64,000 nt of DNA from Ignavibacteriales bacterium (GCA_016707585.1 JADJHL010000011.1:682001-746000), one strand, 5' to 3'; numbered from the stretch's first letter, positions 48,291 to 57,672 are shown. Program-made: numbers and translations. The notes: generated from the sequence alone by a model not told the origin.

Positions 48291-48313
48291 TTCATTTCTC
48301 TAAATTTGGAAAG

Positions 48314-48321
48314 CAAATATA
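48314..48321 (-). promoter_or_regulatory. Possible -7 box of prfA
   Basis: On the minus strand TATATTTG, a perfect match to the TAnnTTTG box of Bacteroidota-type promoters, lies 23 bases before the prfA start codon. No good TTTG box is found at the right distance, so it is a weaker call than those at marR and metK. Confidence 0.35.
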
Positions 48322-48362
48322 CAAAAGCACTTACTTATTAATTACATCCTGAAAGCATAAAG

Positions 48363-48845
48363 ATGACAAACAATAATAGTCAATCTAATCCAAAACAAAA
48401 TTTTAAGATAAATTTTATTATTTATTTTGCACTTTTAGCTGGGATAATGATGTTTGCTCTTCTTGCTTATTTTTTCCCAAATGGACAAGAAGTTGGGAAG
48501 AATGAAAATCTTTTAAGTATTCTTACTTATGTGGTCCCAACTTTTGCAGTATTCGAAATATTTCTTTCACGATTTATGTATAGTAAATTTATTTTGCAGA
48601 TTCAAAACAATGCAACACTATTGGAAAAGATAAGTAAATACAGAACTGCAAAAATAATTTCCTGGGCTTTGCTTGAAGGTGCAGCATTATTTAGTGTTGT
48701 AGCTTTTATTATTACTAGATCTGTTTTCTTCTTTGTTGTTTTGTTCGTGATTATAATAGCATTCATTTTAAGTAAACCATCAATTGATGAATTCTTAAGT
48801 AATTTTAGAATTGAAGGAAATGAAAGAGACGATTTAACAAGATAG
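48363..48845 (+). CDS. Hypothetical four-helix membrane protein
   Basis: A 160-residue protein not recognised by family. A polar Asn/Gln-rich N terminus is followed by four hydrophobic segments: INFIIYFALLAGIMMFALLA, LLSILTYVVPTFAVFEIFL, IISWALLEGAALFSVVAFII and VFFFVVLFVIIIAFIL. It is divergent from prfA and directly upstream of ispH in the same direction. Confidence 0.65.
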   Translation: MTNNNSQSNPKQNFKINFIIYFALLAGIMMFALLAYFFPNGQEVGKNENLLSILTYVVPTFAVFEIFLSRFMYSKFILQIQNNATLLEKISKYRTAKIISWALLEGAALFSVVAFIITRSVFFFVVLFVIIIAFILSKPSIDEFLSNFRIEGNERDDLTR

Positions 48846-48887
48846 TATTGTTGAACTTTTGTGGCTTCATATTAGTTTAAAAAATGT

Positions 48888-50114
48888 ATGAAAAATTTTA
48901 ATATTCCAAATATTTACCGAAGCTCATTTATTACTCAAATTAAAAATGTTCGTAAAGATTCTGATCCCAGGAAAAAAGATTTTACTCCTACACTTTTAGA
49001 TTTTGGTCCTGTAAGATTTTATTTAGCCCGCCATTTTGGATTTTGTTATGGTGTTGAAAATGCAATAGAAATAGCTTACAAAACGATTGAAGAAAATCCT
49101 GGTAAAAGAATTTTTCTTCTAAGTGAAATGATCCACAATCCCGGTGTGAATAGTGATTTATTAAATCTTGGCGTACAGTTTTTAATGGACACATCGGGCA
49201 AGCATTTAATTGAATGGAAAAATCTTAGGAAAGATGATATTGTAATTATTCCGGCTTTTGGAACTACGATTGAGATCGAGCAAAAACTTAATGAGCTTGG
49301 AATTAATCCTTATAGATATAACACAACTTGTCCTTTTGTAGAGAAGGTATGGAATAGAAGTGAGCAACTTGGTAAAGATAATTTTACTGTTATCATTCAC
49401 GGCAAATCATATCACGAAGAAACACGTGCAACTTTTTCCCACAGTAAAACAAATTCTCCTTCAGTAATTGTTAGAGACTTAGAAGAAGCAAAAATTCTGG
49501 CGTCATTTATACTTAATGAAAAACCAACAGAAGAATTTTATAAAATATTTAAAGAAAAATATTCTGATGGTTTTAATGTTGAAAATGATTTGTTAAAGAT
49601 TGGTGTTGTAAACCAAACAACAATGCTTGCAACAGAAACTCAAGCTATTGCAGATTTATTAAAAGAAACGATGATAAAAAAATATGGCACAGACAATCTA
49701 AAAGAGCATTTTGCTGATACACGAGATACACTTTGTTATGCTACAAATGATAACCAGGAAGCGACGTATGGATTATTAAAAGCAGAAGCAGATTTAGCTA
49801 TTGTTGTTGGCGGATATAACAGTTCAAATACATCACACATTGTTGAACTTTGTGAGAAAAAATTACCAACATATTTTATTTCTTCAGAAGAGAGAATTCT
49901 ATCAGGAAAAACGATAAAACATTTCAATCTTCATAATCACATAGAAATAGAATCAGAAAACTATCTTCCCAAAAAAGATGTAATTAATATTTTACTTACA
50001 AGCGGGGCAAGCTGTCCAGATGCAACAGTTGAAAGAGTGCTAAGAAAATTCCATTCATTTTTCCCAAATTCAAAAAATGTTGATGAAGTAATTAATAATT
50101 ATTTATCCCGATAA
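48888..50114 (+). CDS. ispH: 4-Hydroxy-3-methylbut-2-enyl diphosphate reductase, long form
   Basis: A 408-residue IspH (LytB), last enzyme of the MEP pathway to isoprenoids. Cysteines for the iron-sulfur cluster lie in HFGFCYGVENAIEIAY, YNTTCPFVEKVW and TSGASCPDATVERVL, and substrate histidines in MIHNPGVN and IHGKSYHEET. It is about 100 residues longer than the E. coli enzyme; the N-terminal extension and the insert near residues 200-225 resemble the cyanobacterial/plant form. Confidence 0.95.
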   Translation: MKNFNIPNIYRSSFITQIKNVRKDSDPRKKDFTPTLLDFGPVRFYLARHFGFCYGVENAIEIAYKTIEENPGKRIFLLSEMIHNPGVNSDLLNLGVQFLMDTSGKHLIEWKNLRKDDIVIIPAFGTTIEIEQKLNELGINPYRYNTTCPFVEKVWNRSEQLGKDNFTVIIHGKSYHEETRATFSHSKTNSPSVIVRDLEEAKILASFILNEKPTEEFYKIFKEKYSDGFNVENDLLKIGVVNQTTMLATETQAIADLLKETMIKKYGTDNLKEHFADTRDTLCYATNDNQEATYGLLKAEADLAIVVGGYNSSNTSHIVELCEKKLPTYFISSEERILSGKTIKHFNLHNHIEIESENYLPKKDVINILLTSGASCPDATVERVLRKFHSFFPNSKNVDEVINNYLSR

Positions 50115-50136
50115 TTTCATTAAGGAATGGTATACT

Positions 50137-50190
50137 GATTTAATATGATTCTTTATGATTCTTTATGATCTTAATCAATCATATTAAATC
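50137..50190. repeat. Inverted repeat between convergent genes
   Basis: A perfect 14-bp inverted repeat (GATTTAATATGATT / AATCATATTAAATC) encloses a tandem pair of GATTCTTTAT units. The outer flanks (ATACTGAT and ATCAGCGTA) also pair in part, offset by a 9-base insertion (CTTTATGAT type). It lies in the 83-base gap between the converging ispH and nitronate monooxygenase genes and may act as a two-way terminator. Confidence 0.6.
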
Positions 50191-50197
50191 ATAAAGA

Positions 50198-51145
50198 TCA
50201 GCGTACTATTATTCTTAAAACTTCTTTTGCAGTTTCATATTCCTTCAATAATCTTTCAAACAAATCTTTAACACTTGGAATATCATTTATTAATCCAGCA
50301 CCTTGCCCTGCTTCAAGTTCACCTTCTATCAGATCCCCTTCAAAAATTCCTGCACGTTCACGTTTTGTTGCTAAAAGTTCTCTTAATTGCGCCTCATTCC
50401 AGCCTTCATTTTCAGCTTTCATCGCACGGATTGCAAAATCATTTTTCATCATTCTAATTAAACCAATTTTCTTAAAAGCTAATGTTGTATCCTGATCACC
50501 GGACTTTACAATTTCTTGTTTGTAATTATCGTGCGCAGAAGATTCAACAGTGGACGCAAAACGAGTTCCGATTTGCACCCCTTCCGCACCTAGAGAAAGT
50601 GCAGCTAAAATTCCTCTTCCATCAACAATTCCACCTGCAGCAATAACAGGAATCGTTAATTTATCAACTAATTGCGGAATCAAACAGAATGTAGTTATCT
50701 GATCAGCTCCATTATGCCCACCAGCTTCAACACCTTCACCAACAACAGCATCGCAGCCAGCTTCCTGCGCTTTTAATCCATATTTAAGATTTGCAACAAC
50801 GTGGACAACTATGCAGCCATGTTCTTTTAGCAATGAAGTAAATGATTTTGGATTTCCTGCAGAAGTGAAAAAGATTTTAACTCCTTCATCAAGACAAACC
50901 TGGACTAAATCATTTGCATCTTTTCTGAGTAGAGGAATATTAACTCCAAAAGGTTTATATGTAGCAGCTTTACATTTTTGTAAATGTTCCTTAAGTAAAT
51001 CGGATTTCATGGAACCAGTACCTATCAAACCTAATCCACCACAATTTGAAACTGCTGAAGCTAATTTCCAGCCAGAAACCCAAACCATTCCAGCTTGAAT
51101 GATAGGATAGTTAATACCTAATAATTGGGTAATTTTTGTCTTCAT
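50198..51145 (-). CDS. Nitronate monooxygenase / FabK-like flavoprotein
   Basis: About 315 residues from ATG 51145 (an in-frame start at 51190 would add a 15-residue hydrophobic tail not usual in this family). A TIM-barrel FMN enzyme: YPIIQAGMVWVSGWKLASAV, GGLGLIGTGSM, VVGEGVEAGGHNG with the catalytic-type His, and PVIAAGGIVDGRGILAALSLG, then GVQIGTRFAST. The family oxidises nitronates or, as FabK, reduces enoyl-ACP; by sequence alone I favour nitronate monooxygenase. Confidence 0.85.
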   Translation of the reverse strand: MKTKITQLLGINYPIIQAGMVWVSGWKLASAVSNCGGLGLIGTGSMKSDLLKEHLQKCKAATYKPFGVNIPLLRKDANDLVQVCLDEGVKIFFTSAGNPKSFTSLLKEHGCIVVHVVANLKYGLKAQEAGCDAVVGEGVEAGGHNGADQITTFCLIPQLVDKLTIPVIAAGGIVDGRGILAALSLGAEGVQIGTRFASTVESSAHDNYKQEIVKSGDQDTTLAFKKIGLIRMMKNDFAIRAMKAENEGWNEAQLRELLATKRERAGIFEGDLIEGELEAGQGAGLINDIPSVKDLFERLLKEYETAKEVLRIIVR

Positions 51146-51206
51146 ATATTTGAATATTAAAGTGATTATTAACACTATAAAACTAATCAAAATCCATCAA
51201 AGTTAT

Positions 51207-51238
51207 TTTGTATCTCATGAGGGGATTAGTTAAATTTG
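51207..51238 (+). promoter_or_regulatory. Bacteroidota-type promoter of metK
   Basis: TTTG (51207-51210), a 20-base spacer and TAAATTTG (51231-51238) match the TTTG / TAnnTTTG consensus. It lies 52 bases upstream of the metK start codon. No SAM riboswitch fold was recognised in the leader. Confidence 0.6.
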
Positions 51239-51290
51239 GCACTCAAAATCCATAGTAGCGTATTAAAAATCATTTAAGGAATAATTCAAT

Positions 51291-52439
51291 ATGTCATTTT
51301 TCTTCACATCAGAATCAGTTTCTGAAGGGCATCCAGATAAAGTAAGTGATGCGATATCCGATGGTGTACTTGATGCAATTTATACTCAGGATCCAAATGC
51401 AAGAGTTGCTTGCGAAACATTTGTTACAACAGGTTTAGTTTTAGTTGGTGGTGAGATTACAACTTCTGCTTATGTTGATATTCAAAAAATTGTTAGACAA
51501 ACAGTTGAAAAAATTGGATACACCAAAGCTGAATATAAATTTGATTCTGAATCTTGTTCAGTATTGAATGCAATACACTCACAATCTCCTGATATTGCAA
51601 TGGGAGTTGATACCGGTGGAGCAGGTGATCAGGGAATTATGTTTGGATATGCATGCGATCAAACTCCAGAATTAATGCCTATGCCGATTATGTTTGCTCA
51701 TAAACTAATGAAGAAACTTGCAGACATCAGAAAGAAAAATAATAAGTTAATGCCGTACCTTCGCCCAGATTCAAAATCGCAAGTAACGATTGAGTATGAT
51801 GATAAAGGTAAACCAATCAGGGTTGATGCTGTTGTTATTTCAACTCAGCACGATGGAGACGCAAAACAAAGTAAAATTAAAGCTGATGTTATCGAACATG
51901 TAATTAAAAAAGTTATACCCGCTAAATACCTGGATAAAAATACTAAGTATTTTGTAAATCCAACCGGAAGATTTGAAATTGGCGGACCTCATGGCGATAG
52001 CGGTTTAACAGGAAGAAAAATTATTGTTGATACTTACGGGGGATGGGCTCCTCACGGTGGTGGTGCTTTCTCTGGAAAAGATCCAAGCAAAGTTGATAGA
52101 AGTGCAACTTATGCTGCAAGACATATTGCAAAAAATGTTGTGGCTGCGAAGTTAGCTAAAGAATGTTTAGTGCAGGTCTCTTATGCAATCGGAGTAGCGC
52201 AACCGATTTCGGTTTATGTTGATACAAAAGGAACGGGAGTAATCACTGATTCTGAAATTTCAAAAATGATCCAGAAAGAAGTTGATTTAACTCCAAAAGG
52301 AATTATCAGCAGATTACAATTAAGAAAACCAATTTATCAAGCAACATCTTCTTATGGACATTTTGGAAGAACTGAAAAAGAGTTTACCTGGGAGGCTCTT
52401 GATCTAGTTCCGAAATTTAAAAAGTATATTAAAAAATAA
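51291..52439 (+). CDS. metK: S-adenosylmethionine synthetase
   Basis: A 382-residue MetK, which makes SAM from methionine and ATP. Signature motifs are SVSEGHPDKVSDAISDGVLD, GGAGDQGIMFGYA and GGGAFSGKDPSKVDRSA, all intact. It precedes ahcY by 86 bases on the same strand, so supply of SAM and removal of its by-product SAH are linked. This fits the several methyltransferases in the window. Confidence 0.97.
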   Translation: MSFFFTSESVSEGHPDKVSDAISDGVLDAIYTQDPNARVACETFVTTGLVLVGGEITTSAYVDIQKIVRQTVEKIGYTKAEYKFDSESCSVLNAIHSQSPDIAMGVDTGGAGDQGIMFGYACDQTPELMPMPIMFAHKLMKKLADIRKKNNKLMPYLRPDSKSQVTIEYDDKGKPIRVDAVVISTQHDGDAKQSKIKADVIEHVIKKVIPAKYLDKNTKYFVNPTGRFEIGGPHGDSGLTGRKIIVDTYGGWAPHGGGAFSGKDPSKVDRSATYAARHIAKNVVAAKLAKECLVQVSYAIGVAQPISVYVDTKGTGVITDSEISKMIQKEVDLTPKGIISRLQLRKPIYQATSSYGHFGRTEKEFTWEALDLVPKFKKYIKK

Positions 52440-52525
52440 TTAAACTGTTATTGAACTTTCTGATTAAGTAATTGTGTTTAGTAATCGTTGAATAAAACAA
52501 GTAAAAAAAAAAGTAAAGGTAAAAA

Positions 52526-53854
52526 ATGAGTGAAGTATTAGATAAGAAAATTGATTTCTCCTTAAAGTATAAGGTAAAAGATATTTCGTTGGCTGAGTGG
52601 GGAAGAAAAGAAATTGAATTGGCTGAAGTTGAAATGCCTGGCTTGATGGCGCTGAGAGAGGAGTATAAAGGAAAGAAACCACTTAAAGGTGCTCGAATTG
52701 CGGGGTGTCTTCACATGACAATTCAAACTGCTGTTTTGATTGAAACATTAGTTGATCTTGGCGCAGAAGTTAAATGGTCATCCTGTAATATTTTTTCTAC
52801 TCAGGATCATGCTGCTGCTGCAATTGCCGCTGCTGGAGTTCCAGTTTTTGCCTGGAAAGGTATGAACGAAGAAGAATTTAATTGGTGCATCGAACAGACA
52901 TTATTTTTTGGTGATGAATCAAAACAATTAAATCTGATTCTTGATGATGGTGGTGATTTAACAAACATGGTTTTAGATATTTATCCTGAATTAGCAAAAG
53001 GTATAAAAGGATTATCTGAAGAAACAACAACTGGTGTTCATCGTTTATATGAAAGGATGGAAAAGGGAACTCTTCCACTTCCTGCTATAAACGTAAATGA
53101 TTCAGTTACAAAATCTAAGTTTGATAATAAGTATGGTTGCCGTGAATCATTGGTTGATGCAATACGCAGAGCAACAGATCTTATGCTTGCTGGTAAAGTA
53201 GCTGTTGTTGCTGGATTTGGAGATGTTGGAAAAGGTTCCGCTGAATCATTAAAGAATTCTCATGTTAGAGTTATAGTAACAGAGATCGATCCTATCTGTG
53301 CATTGCAAGCTGCGATGGAAGGTTATGAAGTTAAGAAGATGGATGATGCTGTTAAAGAAGCTGATATTGTTGTTACCGCTACAGGAAATATGAATATTTT
53401 AACTGATAGACATTTTAAAGCATTAAAAGACAAAACTGTTGTTTGTAACATCGGACATTTTGATACTGAAATTGATATGGCCTGGTTGAACAAAAATTAT
53501 GGTCACACAAAAAACACGATCAAACCACAGGTTGATAAATATACAATTGATGGAAAAGATATAATTGTACTTGCAGAAGGCAGATTGGTTAATCTGGGAT
53601 GTGCAACTGGTCATCCATCTTTTGTAATGTCAAACTCATTTACAAATCAAACTCTTGCTCAATTAGAACTCTGGAATCATCCTGAAAGATATGAAAACAA
53701 AGTTTACACACTTCCAAAACATCTTGATGAAAAAGTTGCAAGATTACACTTAAAGAAAATTGGTGTTGAACTAGATACCTTAACTCCAGAACAAGCTAAA
53801 TATATTGGAGTAACGGTTGAAGGACCATTTAAGCCTGATTACTATAGATATTAA
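52526..53854 (+). CDS. ahcY: Adenosylhomocysteinase
   Basis: A 442-residue NAD-dependent SAH hydrolase, which splits S-adenosylhomocysteine into adenosine and homocysteine. Visible are GCLHMTIQTAVLIETL, FSTQDHAAAAIA, NVNDSVTKSKFDNKYGCRES and the NAD-binding VVAGFGDVGKGSAESL. It ends in KPDYYRY, as expected for the family. It is followed by a strong terminator. Confidence 0.97.
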   Translation: MSEVLDKKIDFSLKYKVKDISLAEWGRKEIELAEVEMPGLMALREEYKGKKPLKGARIAGCLHMTIQTAVLIETLVDLGAEVKWSSCNIFSTQDHAAAAIAAAGVPVFAWKGMNEEEFNWCIEQTLFFGDESKQLNLILDDGGDLTNMVLDIYPELAKGIKGLSEETTTGVHRLYERMEKGTLPLPAINVNDSVTKSKFDNKYGCRESLVDAIRRATDLMLAGKVAVVAGFGDVGKGSAESLKNSHVRVIVTEIDPICALQAAMEGYEVKKMDDAVKEADIVVTATGNMNILTDRHFKALKDKTVVCNIGHFDTEIDMAWLNKNYGHTKNTIKPQVDKYTIDGKDIIVLAEGRLVNLGCATGHPSFVMSNSFTNQTLAQLELWNHPERYENKVYTLPKHLDEKVARLHLKKIGVELDTLTPEQAKYIGVTVEGPFKPDYYRY

Positions 53855-53876
53855 AAGTAGTCATTCTTATGAATTG

Positions 53877-53902
53877 AAGGGCTTGTATTCAAGCCCTTTT
53901 TT
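53877..53902 (+). terminator. Intrinsic terminator of ahcY
   Basis: A perfect 9-bp stem (AAGGGCTTG / CAAGCCCTT) with a TATT loop and a T6 tail, 22 bases after the ahcY stop codon. Confidence 0.88.
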
Positions 53903-53903
53903 A

Positions 53904-54815
53904 TTATAGCAAATCTCTCATTGTTTCTTCCAAATTTGTAAACTTAAATTGATAACCACTTTTTACTAGTTTATCTGGAATTACTCTTTGACTTGCTGTT
54001 ACAACTTCAACCGCCTCACCAACAACTAATTTTAAAACAAATTTTGGAACAGGGAAGAATGATGGACGATTTAAAACTTTACCTAAAGTTTTAGCAAACT
54101 CTTTCATCCTTACTGGGGTTGGTGAGGCTGCATTTACAGCTCCTGATAAATTTTGATTATCAATCGCATGCAAATAAATTCCAATAATATCATCAATGTG
54201 TAGCCAGGAAGCCCATTGCTTCCCATTTCCTAAATGACCACCAATAAATAATTTGAATGGTAGTAACATTTGTTTTAGCGCACCGTCTTCAGGTGTTAAT
54301 ACTAATCCAGTTCTGATTTGTACACTTCTTACATTTGCTGTATCCAATTTTGCAGATTCACTTTCCCAGATTTTACAAACTTCTGCAAGAAAATCATTTC
54401 CGTTTGGAAATTCTTCAGTCAGTAGATTATCCCTACAATCTCCATAATATCCAATCCCTGATGCAGAAATAAAAACTTCTGGTTTTTTATTACAGAGTTT
54501 TATTGCCTCAACCAGATTTTTAGTGCTTACCTGGCGAGATTCGATTATAGATTTTTTGAATTCATCATTCCATCGTTTTGCAAAGAGATTTAATCCTGCA
54601 AGATGAACTACAGCATCCGAATTTTCTAAATTAGATTTCCATTTTTCAGGATGGTGATAATCCCATTCAATAATTTGTTTGACGTTAGGAAAAATTGATT
54701 TAGCTTTTTTAATATCTCTACTAAAGATAACTACTTCATCGTTTCTGTCTAACAAAGCTTGAATAAGTTTTTTACCAATTAAGCCTGTTGCGCCGGTTAC
54801 AATTACTTTTTTCAT
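53904..54815 (-). CDS. TIGR01777-type NAD(P)-dependent epimerase (SDR)
   Basis: A 303-residue extended short-chain dehydrogenase of the YfcH/TIGR01777 group. It has an N-terminal nucleotide-binding motif VTGATGLIGKKLIQALL, the segment VVHLAGLNLFAKRW and the family-typical FISASGIGYYGD in the active-site region. The C-terminal part carries the DUF1731-like end (VEVVTASQRVIPDKLVKSGY). The physiological substrate of this family is not established. Confidence 0.88.
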   Translation of the reverse strand: MKKVIVTGATGLIGKKLIQALLDRNDEVVIFSRDIKKAKSIFPNVKQIIEWDYHHPEKWKSNLENSDAVVHLAGLNLFAKRWNDEFKKSIIESRQVSTKNLVEAIKLCNKKPEVFISASGIGYYGDCRDNLLTEEFPNGNDFLAEVCKIWESESAKLDTANVRSVQIRTGLVLTPEDGALKQMLLPFKLFIGGHLGNGKQWASWLHIDDIIGIYLHAIDNQNLSGAVNAASPTPVRMKEFAKTLGKVLNRPSFFPVPKFVLKLVVGEAVEVVTASQRVIPDKLVKSGYQFKFTNLEETMRDLL

Positions 54816-54860
54816 TTGATCATTTTTTTATTTATAACAACTTTAACTAAAAGATGGTTC

Positions 54861-54890
54861 AAAAAAAAAGCCCCGAATTTCTTCGAGGCT
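54861..54890 (-). terminator. Intrinsic terminator of the first minus-strand T9SS gene
   Basis: On the minus strand a 9-bp stem with one mismatch (AGCCTCGAA / TTCGGGGCT), a 4-base loop and a T9 tail. It begins about 20 bases after the stop codon of the gene ending at 54911. Confidence 0.85.
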
Positions 54891-54910
54891 AAAATTAAAA
54901 TTAACTAGGA

Positions 54911-56197
54911 TTATTTAATTAAAGTCATTTTTCTAACTGAGCTAATTCCATTAGCTTCTAATTTATAAAGATAAATTCCACTGTTTAAATTCTTAGCTTC
55001 AAAATTAACGGTGTGTGTACCTTCTGATTTGAATCCATTAACTAAAATCTGAACTTCCTGACCAAGTAAGTTATAAACAGCAAGTTTTACATTCCCGGCT
55101 TGTGGCAATGCAAAAGTGATAGCGGTCGAAGGGTTAAATGGATTTGGATAGTTTTGTGATAATTCAAATTTAGAAGGAGTAATTACAATAGCTTCAACAA
55201 TATTTGAGTATTCATATGATCCATTAAAATCAATTTGTTTTAGTCTGTAACTGTATTTTCCTTCTGCAAGATTTTTATCTGTATAAGAGTATTGTTGTTC
55301 TTCAGTAGTAGTTCCTCTTCCGTTAACAAATCCTATTGTTTGCCAAGATGAGTTTAAAGCTTTTCTTTCAATATCAAATCCCTGGTTATTAATTTCAGTG
55401 GCTGTCGTCCAGCTTAAATTAACATTTTTATTATTAACAGAACCAGAAAATGAAGTAAGTTCAACTGGTACAATCGCATTCCAGCTATTAATTAAAGTTA
55501 TTGCATCAATTTGAACGGTGTAAACTTGACTTCCTTGTCGTATATCCATAGCACCTAACGAAATATCTGTAGCAACATCAGTTGCGGTAATATCAGCGCT
55601 ACCTGGTTCAGGTTGAGTAGGATCTGGATTAATATAAAGAGTTACGATATCATCATTTGCGGCTACATTAACGTATGCATATTTTATAACTAAAAGATAT
55701 GTGGTTCCAAAAACATAAGATGCTGTTGAATAGGTAACGGTTGAAGTACTTGCTTTACTTAATCCAAATTGAAAACCACCAAGTCCATCAGCTTTTACAA
55801 ATAATCTAGCTCTGTATGCTGTTGATGCATGTGGGTTTGTAGAGAAATGAAAAAAGTAATCGCCAGTTGTAACTGCTGTATCAACATTTACTAATATTGC
55901 CGCGTAGTATGAACCTGTTGTATCCACACTTGTAAATAAAAAGTGAGAATCTTCACGTGAACCCGCGCCACCAGATATTATTGTAGAATTTCCGATTCCA
56001 GCTGAGTATCCTGGATAAACCAAATTACCAGCAATTACTGTAAATGGTGTACCAGTTCCACTATGCCAATCCCAACCATGAGATCCTAATGTATCACCAA
56101 CAGGGTAATCAAAATTTTCTATCAATGCAGTTTGAGCTTGACTAATACTTATTGTAAAAAAAACTGCAAATACAATCATTGCGTAAAGTTTTTTCAT
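54911..56197 (-). CDS. Secreted protein with T9SS sorting domain
   Basis: A 428-residue exported protein with a signal peptide (MKKLYAMIVFAVFFTISISQA). Residues 25-245 form a beta-rich, probably lectin-like domain (LGSHGWDWHSGTGTPFTV, YRARLFVKADGLGGFQFGLS). Then follows the shared module starting PVELTSFSGSVNNKNVNLSW and the type IX sorting domain with LSQNYPNPFNP and a final SVRKMTLIK. It should be delivered to the surface or outside. Function unknown. Confidence 0.8.
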   Translation of the reverse strand: MKKLYAMIVFAVFFTISISQAQTALIENFDYPVGDTLGSHGWDWHSGTGTPFTVIAGNLVYPGYSAGIGNSTIISGGAGSREDSHFLFTSVDTTGSYYAAILVNVDTAVTTGDYFFHFSTNPHASTAYRARLFVKADGLGGFQFGLSKASTSTVTYSTASYVFGTTYLLVIKYAYVNVAANDDIVTLYINPDPTQPEPGSADITATDVATDISLGAMDIRQGSQVYTVQIDAITLINSWNAIVPVELTSFSGSVNNKNVNLSWTTATEINNQGFDIERKALNSSWQTIGFVNGRGTTTEEQQYSYTDKNLAEGKYSYRLKQIDFNGSYEYSNIVEAIVITPSKFELSQNYPNPFNPSTAITFALPQAGNVKLAVYNLLGQEVQILVNGFKSEGTHTVNFEAKNLNSGIYLYKLEANGISSVRKMTLIK

Positions 56198-56342
56198 TGT
56201 TTGTCCTTTAATTTTTATGAAATAATTTATTATAGCTTATTGTGGTCTAAAAATAAAAAAACATCTTTATAAAGAGAAGCAAGAATCAAATAATAATTTT
56301 TAAATAACACAGATGTGATTTGTAACGATTCTTGAATCAAAT

Positions 56343-56371
56343 CAAAAAAAAGGCTCAAATAATTGAGCCTT
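56343..56371 (-). terminator. Intrinsic terminator of the second T9SS gene
   Basis: On the minus strand a perfect 9-bp stem (AAGGCTCAA / TTGAGCCTT), a 4-base loop and a T8 tail, 27 bases after the stop of the gene ending at 56398. Confidence 0.88.
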
Positions 56372-56397
56372 TTGCAATAAATGTATTCTTTATAGAA

Positions 56398-57672
56398 TTA
56401 CTTAACCAATGTCATTTTTCTGGTCTGGTTAAAATTGTTTGCTTCTAGTTTGTATAAATAAATTCCACTGTTCAAGTCTCTTGCATCGAAGCTTACATTG
56501 TGTACACCTGATTCTTTAAAACCATTTACAAGAGTTTTTATTTCTTGCCCTAAAAGATTGTAGATAGTCAGTTTTACGTTTCCAGATTCTGGAAGGATAA
56601 AACTAATATTTGTATTAGGGTTAAATGGATTTGGATAATTTTGTGCAAGATTATACTCAACAACCTTTTGGAAAGTAATTTCCAAAATATTTGAATATGC
56701 ATATGTGCCATCATTATCAACTTGTTTTAATCGATATGAATATTTTCCTTCTCTAACACTATTATCTGTATAGCTATATTCTTTTGGAGAATTTGAATTT
56801 CCATAACCGCTAACGAAACTAATTTTATCCCAATTTCCGTTAACAGATTTACGTTCTACATCAAACCCATAATTGTTTACTTCTGTTTCGGTTCTCCAAT
56901 TTAGTCTAATTCCACCATTCAACAAGCTTGCAGAAAATGAAGATAATTCGACAGGTAGAGGACCTTGACTATAATTAACATTGCCTGGAGAGTTTATACT
57001 TTGACCTGTCCCTAAAGTCATTGTCCATAGACCTGAAGTTCCATTACCGATCATTATCAAGCCTCTCATAGGAACTGAGGTTTCAAAATCAGCTAAGTTA
57101 AAGGGAATTACAGTTGTATTTTTTTCTAACAAAAAAGGACCTTCAATCTTTACTATTCCATCAGGATCACTGCTAATTTCAGTTGGGAGACTTATATACT
57201 GATCAAATTCATAAAGAACAGCATGTACAGTTTCACTATTGTTTTTATTTACCAAGATTACTCCAGCGTAAGGACCATTATCAATACCATTTGTACTTAA
57301 ATTATCTGATGCAGGATGAACTTGCACACCATTTGGAATTGGTGTGTATTTATCAAGGCGATGGCTTAAGCCGGTTGTAAAAACATAAAAACCATATCCA
57401 TAGTTTGAGTTTGTTGATGATATTGTTCCTGATAACTCTGCGTAAGCATATATACTGTAAACACCGGCATCAGGGCTATTAAAAAAGATTAGTGCATAAT
57501 CGCTCATATCTGTACCAACAGGGGCAACTATTTCTATAAATTCATCACCGTCTAAACTTCCATCAGAGCTATCAGCACAATCATAACTGAATTCATTTAT
57601 CCAGATTTGTTGCGAAAAAGTTAGGTTTACCGATATAAGAGTGAATAGAAAAATGTAAAATAGATTTTTCAT
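56398..57672 (-). CDS. Secreted lamin-tail-like protein with T9SS sorting domain
   Basis: A 424-residue exported protein with a signal peptide (MKNLFYIFLFTLISVNLTFS). The N-terminal domain begins QIWINEFSYDCADS and continues GDEFIEIVAPVGTDMSDYAL, the pattern of lamin-tail (LTD) domains in bacterial surface proteins. From about residue 240 come the shared module (PVELSSFSASLLNGGIRLNW) and the sorting domain with LAQNYPNPFNP, ending TRKMTLVK. It has its own terminator and a ribosome-binding site AAAAGGA. Confidence 0.8.
   Translation of the reverse strand: MKNLFYIFLFTLISVNLTFSQQIWINEFSYDCADSSDGSLDGDEFIEIVAPVGTDMSDYALIFFNSPDAGVYSIYAYAELSGTISSTNSNYGYGFYVFTTGLSHRLDKYTPIPNGVQVHPASDNLSTNGIDNGPYAGVILVNKNNSETVHAVLYEFDQYISLPTEISSDPDGIVKIEGPFLLEKNTTVIPFNLADFETSVPMRGLIMIGNGTSGLWTMTLGTGQSINSPGNVNYSQGPLPVELSSFSASLLNGGIRLNWRTETEVNNYGFDVERKSVNGNWDKISFVSGYGNSNSPKEYSYTDNSVREGKYSYRLKQVDNDGTYAYSNILEITFQKVVEYNLAQNYPNPFNPNTNISFILPESGNVKLTIYNLLGQEIKTLVNGFKESGVHNVSFDARDLNSGIYLYKLEANNFNQTRKMTLVK

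Noticed and set aside
51231..51250. Sigma-54 site (TTTGGCAC) before metK, and a similar one at 63627
   Set aside because: The -24-like TTGGCAC is good but the -12 GC element is missing in both. The same bases fit the TAnnTTTG box better.
51191..51290. SAM or SAH riboswitch ahead of metK/ahcY
   Set aside because: The leader is short and shows none of the conserved stems or core bases of the known SAM or SAH riboswitch classes; a plain promoter explains it.
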